Shown here one piece after another: positions 6,401 to 10,538 of a DNA stretch of 10,538 bases. Under the pieces are notes generated by a model. That model was given only the letters and a program-made list of their open reading frames with translations. It was not told the origin of the DNA and ran no database searches. Both the position numbers and the translations under genes were made by a program. The DNA is from Anaerolineales bacterium (GTDB taxonomy: Bacteria; Chloroflexota; Anaerolineae; Anaerolineales; E44-bin32), in assembly GCA_023250385.1 (NCBI GenBank), contig JAHFAU010000060.1, positions 1 through 10,538 on the forward strand. Reading direction: 5' to 3'. Position 1 is the stretch's first letter. The number at the start of each line of letters is the position of its first letter.

Positions 6401-6423
6401 CTCCGGATCCGAAGAGGTGTGAG

Positions 6424-7488
6424 ATGAGTGACCAGGAAAGCGTCAAGCCGGTGCGCTTGACCGCCCTGTCCTCCTGCGCGGGTTGAGCCTCTAAGCTACC
6501 CGCGGAGACGCTGGCGCAGGTTCTGCGCCCCATCCAGGAGGTTTTCGGCGCCGATCCGGCTCCGGATCTAATTGTCGGATTGGCGGCTCCCGATGACGCC
6601 GCGGTTTGGCGGCTCGACGCGGCGCGCCTGCTGGTGGTGACTACGGATTTCTTTACTCCGATTGTCGATGACCCGTACGCCTTTGGGGCGATCGCGGCGG
6701 CCAACGCCCTCTCCGACCTCTATGCGATGGGAGCAGTCCCGTTCCTGGCGCTCAACATCACCGCAGTGCCGATCGATCTTGATTCGGCGATCGTTCAACA
6801 GATCTTGCGGGGCGGCGCAGAGAAGGTGAAGGAGGCCGGGGCAGTGATCGCCGGAGGGCACTCGGTTCAGGACCGAGAACCGAAGTACGGGCTGGTGGCG
6901 CTCGGAATGGCGGACTCCGCTTCGTTGTTCACTAAGGATCGGGCCCGGCCCGGCGATGTGTTGGTGCTCACCAAACCGCTGGGCACCGGAGTCACCACGA
7001 CGGCCTTGATCAGAGATCGGGGATCGGCGGAGCATGGAGCAGAAGCGATCGACTGGATGGTTCGTTTGAACGCGCCCGCTGCGCAACTCGCAAAGGAGCT
7101 CGCGGTGCGGGCGGTCACCGATATCACCGGTTTCGGCCTGCTGGGCCACGGGCTCGAGATGGCTCAGGCCTCGGGGGTCGGCCTTTCGGTCGAGCTCGGG
7201 AAAGTGCCGTTCTTCTCTGGCGCCCGGCAGTACGCCGAGCTGGGGACCTTTCCCAGCGGCAGCCGCGACAATGCCCGCTACTTCGGGGATCGAGTGCGGT
7301 TCGACGAGCAGATCTCCGCCCCGGAGCGAATGCTGCTCTTCGACGCCCAAACCTCGGGAGGGCTGCTGCTCGCAATCCCTGCGGCGAAGTTGGAGGAGTT
7401 TCTGGGGCGGGCCGAGCAGATCCAACAGCCGGCCTGGGTGATCGGGCGAGCGCAAGAGGGCGGCGGGATCGAGGTCAAAGTCGGATGA
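6424..7488 (+). CDS. selD: selenophosphate synthetase, selenocysteine-containing (UGA at 6484-6486 read as Sec21)
   Basis: SelD makes selenophosphate from selenide and ATP, the selenium donor for Sec-tRNA. The gene runs from ATG 6424 for 354 residues if the in-frame TGA at codon 21 is read through. The N-terminus gives LTALSSCAG-U-ASKLP, where U21 aligns with catalytic Cys17 of E. coli SelD and Lys24 with its essential Lys20. Downstream signatures are intact: PDDAAVW (56-62), DFFTPIVDDPYAFG (75-88), NALSDLYAMG (94-103), GGHSVQDREPKYG (144-156) and TDITGFGLLGHG (232-243). A hairpin fitting a bacterial SECIS follows the UGA. Known SelD proteins carry Cys or Sec here, so Sec is chemically expected. 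Gene finders would start it at TTG 6580 and lose the active site, or call it a pseudogene. mdh follows 61 bases downstream. Confidence 0.93.
6484..6529 (+). promoter_or_regulatory. UGA selenocysteine codon plus putative bacterial SECIS hairpin in selD
   Basis: After the UGA (6484-6486), GGCGCAG (6513-6519) pairs perfectly with CTGCGCC (6523-6529) around a GUU loop (6520-6522). The loop starts 33 bases after the UGA and its first base is G. As I recall the bacterial SECIS consensus, it asks for a short stem, a G among the first two loop bases and a UGA-to-loop distance of about 16-37 bases; all three fit. It would recruit SelB with Sec-tRNA and GTP. The hairpin lies within the coding sequence, so its codons (LAQVLRP) must serve both purposes. 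Confidence 0.75.
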
Positions 7489-7549
7489 CGAGCTGCGGCC
7501 CACGCGGTGAAGGGTTCTCAGAGATGAGCCCGGAGCAACGGGAGGAGAC

Positions 7550-8473
7550 ATGCCCAAAGTGACGATCGTCGGCGCGGGCCAGACCGGGGCCACAACCGCC
7601 CACTGGTTGGCAGAGCGTGAGCTGGCCGATCTGGTGTTGGTAGATATTGTCGAGGGGATGCCGCAAGGCAAAGCGCTGGACCTCAGCCAGGCGATGCCGA
7701 TCGTTGAATCGGACGTCCGGGTGGTGGGGAGCAACGACTACGAGGCGACCGCCGGGTCCGACATCATCGTGATCACGGCCGGGCTGCCGCGCAAGCCGGG
7801 CATGAGCCGGGACGACCTGCTGGAGGCCAATCGTGCGATCGTGCAGGCGGCGGTTGAGGCGACCCTGGCGGAATCGCCGCAGGCCATCCTGATCGTTCTG
7901 ACCAACCCCTTGGACGCAATGGCCTACCTGGCGATGAAGGTCGGTGGGCTGCCCCGCGAGCGGGTGATCGGGCAGGCCGGGATCCTGGACTCGGCGCGGA
8001 TGCGGTCTTTTGTGGCGCTGGAGTTGGGGGTCAGTGTCCAAAACGTGTACTGCTACGTGCTGGGGGGACACGGAGATGACATGGTGCCGCTTGTCCGGCA
8101 TTCCAACGTGGCCGGGGTCCCGCTGGACCGGATGCTCAGCTCGGCGAGGCTGGAGGCAATCGTTGAACGGACCCGCAAGGGCGGGGGGGAGATAGTCGGG
8201 CTGCTGAAGACCGGCAGTGCCTTCTACGCACCCTCGGCCGCCCTGGCCCAGATGGTCGAGGCGATTCTGCGCGACCGGCATCTGGTCGTGCCGGCTTCGG
8301 TTTACCTGGAGGGAGAGTACGGCCAGCGCGGAATCTTCTTTGGGGTCCCGGTGCAGCTGGGCGCCTCGGGCCTGGAGAAGGTGATCGAGTACGAGCTCAA
8401 CGATTCGGAGCGGGAGGCGCTGAAGGCCTCCGCCGGGCGGGTTCGGGAGACGATCGACGCCCTGAAGCTCTAG
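7550..8473 (+). CDS. mdh: malate dehydrogenase (LDH-like, NAD-dependent)
   Basis: This 307-residue enzyme interconverts malate and oxaloacetate with NAD(H) in the TCA cycle. The Rossmann motif GAGQTG is at 8-13 and Asp32 at the end of beta-2 favours NAD over NADP. The substrate loop RKPGMSR (81-87) has Arg at the position that is Gln in lactate dehydrogenases, which marks malate specificity. TNP (118-120), Asp147 and Arg150 in LDSAR, and catalytic His174 in GGHGDD complete the active site. Length is typical of the tetrameric LDH-like MDH found in Chloroflexus and relatives. GGGAGGAG lies just before ATG 7550, a strong though closely spaced ribosome-binding site. It is on the same strand as selD and probably shares its transcript. 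Its TAG lies in the palindrome CTAG shared with the stop of the convergent gene. Confidence 0.96.
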   Translation: MPKVTIVGAGQTGATTAHWLAERELADLVLVDIVEGMPQGKALDLSQAMPIVESDVRVVGSNDYEATAGSDIIVITAGLPRKPGMSRDDLLEANRAIVQAAVEATLAESPQAILIVLTNPLDAMAYLAMKVGGLPRERVIGQAGILDSARMRSFVALELGVSVQNVYCYVLGGHGDDMVPLVRHSNVAGVPLDRMLSSARLEAIVERTRKGGGEIVGLLKTGSAFYAPSAALAQMVEAILRDRHLVVPASVYLEGEYGQRGIFFGVPVQLGASGLEKVIEYELNDSEREALKASAGRVRETIDALKL

Positions 8474-9615
8474 CCGGCAGGGGTCAGGGTCGGGGCGACC
8501 GCCGCGCCTGACCAGGTGAACACCCGCTGATGGCTGGAGGCACCCGCGGAGGCGTAGCGGGGATCGCCGGCGGGAGAGGTACCGGTGAGCCGCACCGTCT
8601 CGATCCACCAGCGCATGACATGCGGCGCCGAGCCGGTCGGACGGAAGCTGGTCGGGATGATGTACTTGGTATCGGTCACGTAGTCGATCAGAGTCTTGTT
8701 CTGCGTCCCCAGGATCGTCTCCGTCACATCCACCACCGTCACCCGATAGAATTCGCCCTCCCGCAGGGTCGCTACGGCGGCCCACTGCAGGCTGACGGTA
8801 TCGCTTGCCAGGTCGAAGCCCTCGCCATCCCGCGGCAGGAGCAGGTTTGCGGCCGGGTAGGGCGGCGGCAGAGTGGGCGTGGGGGTGGCGCCCCCGACGG
8901 TCAGCCGTTCACAAAGTGGGATGATCAAGCGCTGGCCCTCGAAGACCGTATCACTCAGCAGGCCGTTGTAATCCTTGATTGATTGAATCGACACATTGTA
9001 ATTCTGGGCAATGCCGAAGAGCGTGTTGTTGGCCGCGACCGTGTACTTCTCCTTCGGGCAGGCAGCATCCGTCGCCTCGGCAGCCGAGAGCGTCGCCGAT
9101 GGCTCGGGAGTATTGGTCGGGGTCGGATACGGAACCAGGATCTCTTGGCCGACCGTAAGCAGACATTGGGTGCCCAGGTTGTTGAGCTCGATGATCGAGC
9201 GGACCGCGACGTCAAAGAAGAATGCGATGCCGCCGCAGGTATCATTTTCCACAACCGTGTAGCGAACTGGCGGCCGAGGGGTCGAGGTCGGGACCGGGGT
9301 CGGGCTCGGGCTGGGGCTGGGAGTGAGCGACTGGGTGGGCGAGGGGCTGGGCGATCCGGTTGGAGTTCCCTGCCCGCCGGGGGGCAGGATCAAGCGGTCG
9401 GCGGTGTAGGTCAGTCCCGCCACGAGCAAAGTGATCGCGGCCACCAACCCCAGCGCCACTCGCATGTCCAGCCGGATTTCCCGTCGGGTTGCCCGGGCCG
9501 CCGTCCCGGCTCGGCGAGCGATGACCGTCCCGCACACTGGGCAGCGGGTGACACCTTCCGCCAGGCGGGTGCCGCAGGTAGGGCACAGGCTGACTGACTT
9601 CTCAGCCATTGCCAT
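8470..9615 (-). CDS. zinc-ribbon, single-pass membrane protein with two LysM domains
   Basis: From ATG 9615 the protein has 381 residues. It begins with a cytoplasmic zinc ribbon (C11-x2-C14 ... C25-x2-C28), then a basic stretch and one transmembrane helix (about 52-74). A Pro/Ser/Thr linker (about 84-117) leads to LysM 1 (about 118-162, YTVVENDTCGGIAF to GQEILVPYP), a second Pro/Thr linker, LysM 2 (about 190-233, YTVAANNTLFGIAQNYNVSI to GQRLIIPL), and a C-terminal beta-rich Ig/Fn3-like region (LQWAAVATLREGEFYRVTV). LysM domains bind peptidoglycan or chitin-like glycans, so the outside part probably holds the envelope. Paired cysteines in each LysM could form disulfides. The linker DNA is repetitive (9290-9360). 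ATG 9609 and TTG 9624 are alternative starts; GGAG lies 10 bases before 9615. The start overlaps the end of the HD gene by 14 bases, so the two are probably co-transcribed. Confidence 0.88.
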   Translation of the reverse strand: MAMAEKSVSLCPTCGTRLAEGVTRCPVCGTVIARRAGTAARATRREIRLDMRVALGLVAAITLLVAGLTYTADRLILPPGGQGTPTGSPSPSPTQSLTPSPSPSPTPVPTSTPRPPVRYTVVENDTCGGIAFFFDVAVRSIIELNNLGTQCLLTVGQEILVPYPTPTNTPEPSATLSAAEATDAACPKEKYTVAANNTLFGIAQNYNVSIQSIKDYNGLLSDTVFEGQRLIIPLCERLTVGGATPTPTLPPPYPAANLLLPRDGEGFDLASDTVSLQWAAVATLREGEFYRVTVVDVTETILGTQNKTLIDYVTDTKYIIPTSFRPTGSAPHVMRWWIETVRLTGTSPAGDPRYASAGASSHQRVFTWSGAAVAPTLTPAG

Positions 9616-10138
9616 CCAACCCAAGCTCCGGTGCGATCCGCTGCATCGAGCTCAGCACGTTGCCGACATGCTCCCACAGCTCGACCTCCAAGGCGTTGGC
9701 GCCCTGAACGATGTCGTCCCGCTTCACGTTGGCCGCAAAGCGACCGTCTTTCCATTTCTTTCGGACCGAACTGACTGTGACGTCCAGGATCGAGCGCGAG
9801 GGCCGAACCAGAGCCGTGGCGGTAATTAGGCCGGTAATCTCATCGCAGGCGTACAGCGCGAGCTGCATCCGGCTCTCCCGCGGAAACCCGGTGTGATCGG
9901 CATGGCTCAGGATGCATTCCACAATCTCTTCTGGGACCCCACGTTGCCGAAGAATTGGCGCGCCCTTCAATGGATGATGTTCGAGGGTCGGGTGGATTTC
10001 CCAGTCGAAATCATGCAGCAGCCCGGCGAGCCCCCAGCCGTGCGGATCCTCGCCGAAACGAACCGCGTAGTCCTGCATCGCGGCCTCCACAGCCAGCATG
10101 TGACGCTGGAGGCCCTGATTCTTGACGTGCTCCTGCAT
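9602..10138 (-). CDS. HD-domain phosphohydrolase family protein
   Basis: The 178-residue protein has HD-superfamily metal ligands: His13 in RHMLAVEA, His42-Asp43 in GLLHDFDWE and Asp99 in ACDE. His79 in ILSHAD is a conserved extra histidine. Such stand-alone HD proteins act on nucleotides or other phosphoesters; the substrate cannot be predicted. ATG 10138 is the first standard start, but family-like sequence continues upstream: the 9 codons before it read IDRAEALSL, and in relatives I would expect a Met where the ATA at 10165-10163 stands. The frame is open only back to a TAG at 10180-10178, and no ATG, GTG or TTG lies in between. The true start may therefore be a rare AUA codon, or a start-codon mutation or sequencing error is present. 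It overlaps the following LysM gene by 14 bases. Confidence 0.87.
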   Translation of the reverse strand: MQEHVKNQGLQRHMLAVEAAMQDYAVRFGEDPHGWGLAGLLHDFDWEIHPTLEHHPLKGAPILRQRGVPEEIVECILSHADHTGFPRESRMQLALYACDEITGLITATALVRPSRSILDVTVSSVRKKWKDGRFAANVKRDDIVQGANALEVELWEHVGNVLSSMQRIAPELGLDGNG

Positions 10139-10161
10139 CAGGCTGAGCGCTTCAGCTCGGT

Positions 10162-10281
10162 CTATGGCTGCGCGGACCTACGATGTTCCCGGGTAGGTGG
10201 TAAGAGTGCGGGTACCCCCCATTTTCGACCCCAAAGGGCCGCCACGGACAGAAGCGCAAGGAGCAGCAGACCCGCCGCCAT
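10162..10281 (-). CDS. possible 39-residue single-helix membrane peptide
   Basis: ATG 10281 opens a 39-codon frame with a clear hydrophobic helix (AAGLLLLALLSVAALW) followed by a basic, proline-containing tail (PPTREHRRSAQP). An extended -10 lies about 30 bases upstream. Its TAG (10164-10162) overlaps the ATA at 10165 as ATAG, the geometry of coupled translation into the HD frame. I recognise no family, and such short hydrophobic frames can occur by chance, so this is tentative. Confidence 0.35.
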   Translation of the reverse strand: MAAGLLLLALLSVAALWGRKWGVPALLPPTREHRRSAQP

Positions 10282-10308
10282 GGTCAGGCCCCGACGGAGC
10301 ACCGCCGC

Positions 10309-10317
10309 ATTGTACCA
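10309..10317 (-). promoter_or_regulatory. extended -10 promoter for the HD / LysM operon
   Basis: On the reverse strand TGgTACAAT (10317-10309) is an extended -10 element. Transcription would start near 10302, about 20 bases before ATG 10281 of the small peptide. No good -35 is visible. It is divergent from the GntR-like gene promoter, about 60 bases away. Confidence 0.4.
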
Positions 10318-10369
10318 GAGCGATTGGGCCGATCCCCTGAAAGGTGGATACGCCAAACAAACATCTTAT

Positions 10370-10378
10370 TGATATAAT
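10370..10378 (+). promoter_or_regulatory. extended -10 promoter for the GntR-like gene (leaderless)
   Basis: TGaTATAAT carries a perfect TATAAT at 10373-10378 with the TG extension at 10370-10371. No -35 stands out. ATG 10386 begins 8 bases after the hexamer ends, so transcription should start on or next to the start codon. The surrounding AT-rich patch is unusual for this GC-rich region and could also hold an autoregulatory operator. Confidence 0.65.
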
Positions 10379-10385
10379 GAATCCT

Positions 10386-10538
10386 ATGATTAACCAGGCG
10401 GTCGACCGGTCCGAGTTCGCGGCCTCTGAGTTCATGCGTTACCTGATCGCGTTGGAAGCGGAGCCGGGCACCCGGCTGCCGCCAATCAGCGAACTGGCAG
10501 TGGAGCTCGGGATCAGCTCGGGCAAGCTGAGGGAACAG
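10386..10538 (+). CDS. GntR-type winged-helix transcriptional regulator, N-terminal fragment
   Basis: The 51 visible residues run off the window end. The segment LPPISELAVELGISSGKLRE (31-50) matches the GntR helix-turn-helix, in which an LP is followed by a conserved ELA-LG-S pattern leading into the recognition helix. I associate the KLREQ ending with a GntR/FadR-type group common in Chloroflexota. The effector-binding domain is outside the window, so the ligand is unknown. ATG 10386 is chosen because the -10 ends just upstream. An in-frame ATG at 10377 lies inside the -10 and could not be in the mRNA. Confidence 0.75.
   Translation, partial: MINQAVDRSEFAASEFMRYLIALEAEPGTRLPPISELAVELGISSGKLREQ

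Noticed and set aside
6424..6582. selD as a pseudogene or as starting at TTG 6580
   Set aside because: The rest of the gene is intact, a promoter and Shine-Dalgarno precede ATG 6424, the UGA sits exactly on the catalytic Cys/Sec position, and a SECIS-like hairpin follows. A TTG 6580 start would delete the active site.
6568..8785. Long reverse-strand open frames at 6568-7734 and 7475-8785
   Set aside because: They lie antisense to selD, mdh and (in another frame) the LysM gene, are rich in Arg, Gly and Pro with no recognisable domain, and reflect the high GC of the real genes.
9290..9360. Repetitive GC-rich tract as a tandem repeat or CRISPR-like element
   Set aside because: It is the coding sequence for the Pro/Ser/Thr stalk; there are no regular spacers or units.
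8983..9597. Forward open frame of about 204 codons opposite the LysM gene
   Set aside because: Arg/Gly repeats come from the reverse complement of the Pro/Ser/Thr linker codons; the LysM and zinc-ribbon motifs fix the real strand.

Overview
The window looks like a piece of a high-GC bacterial chromosome, most likely from the Chloroflexota (Anaerolineae or relatives). This rests on recognition, not on a search. The clues are a zinc-ribbon/membrane/LysM protein with long Pro-Ser-Thr linkers, a GntR-type N-terminus of a kind I associate with that phylum, a Mrp ATPase without the usual CxxC, an LDH-like malate dehydrogenase, and several promoters placed so close to the start codon that the mRNAs should be leaderless. 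There are no insertion sequences, CRISPR arrays, rRNAs or tRNAs.

Layout. Positions 1-1452 hold the end of a complex I operon: the 3' part of nuoD, then nuoI, overlapping by one base. A Mrp/ApbC-type P-loop ATPase follows (1548-2621), then a PSP1/RicT-family protein with a cysteine cluster (2707-3624). The common theme of this left block is iron-sulfur chemistry. Next come an orphan BtuF-like metal/corrinoid-binding protein with no signal peptide (3755-4645) and a small two-helix membrane protein (4690-4971) that ends in a clear intrinsic terminator.

The centre holds a reverse-strand MOT1-type molybdate/sulfate transporter (5145-6320). Its GC is about 48% on sampled lines, against about 73% on a sampled line of selD. 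Divergent from it lies selD (6424-7488), which carries an in-frame UGA at the catalytic cysteine position, followed by a hairpin fitting a bacterial SECIS. I read it as a selenocysteine-containing selenophosphate synthetase. A simple ORF search would miss its first 52 residues. Malate dehydrogenase (7550-8473) follows on the same strand.

The right block is on the reverse strand. An HD-domain hydrolase (9602-10138) overlaps the start of the zinc-ribbon/LysM protein (8470-9615), whose stop codon shares the palindrome CTAG with the mdh stop. A possible 39-residue membrane peptide (10162-10281) precedes the HD gene. A GntR-like regulator starts at 10386 from an extended -10 promoter and runs off the right edge.

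The strongest result is the Sec-containing SelD with its SECIS. It implies that this organism decodes UGA as selenocysteine and has selA, selB and selC elsewhere. A molybdate-type transporter beside selD is suggestive because many Sec enzymes, such as formate dehydrogenases, also need molybdenum, but that link is inference.
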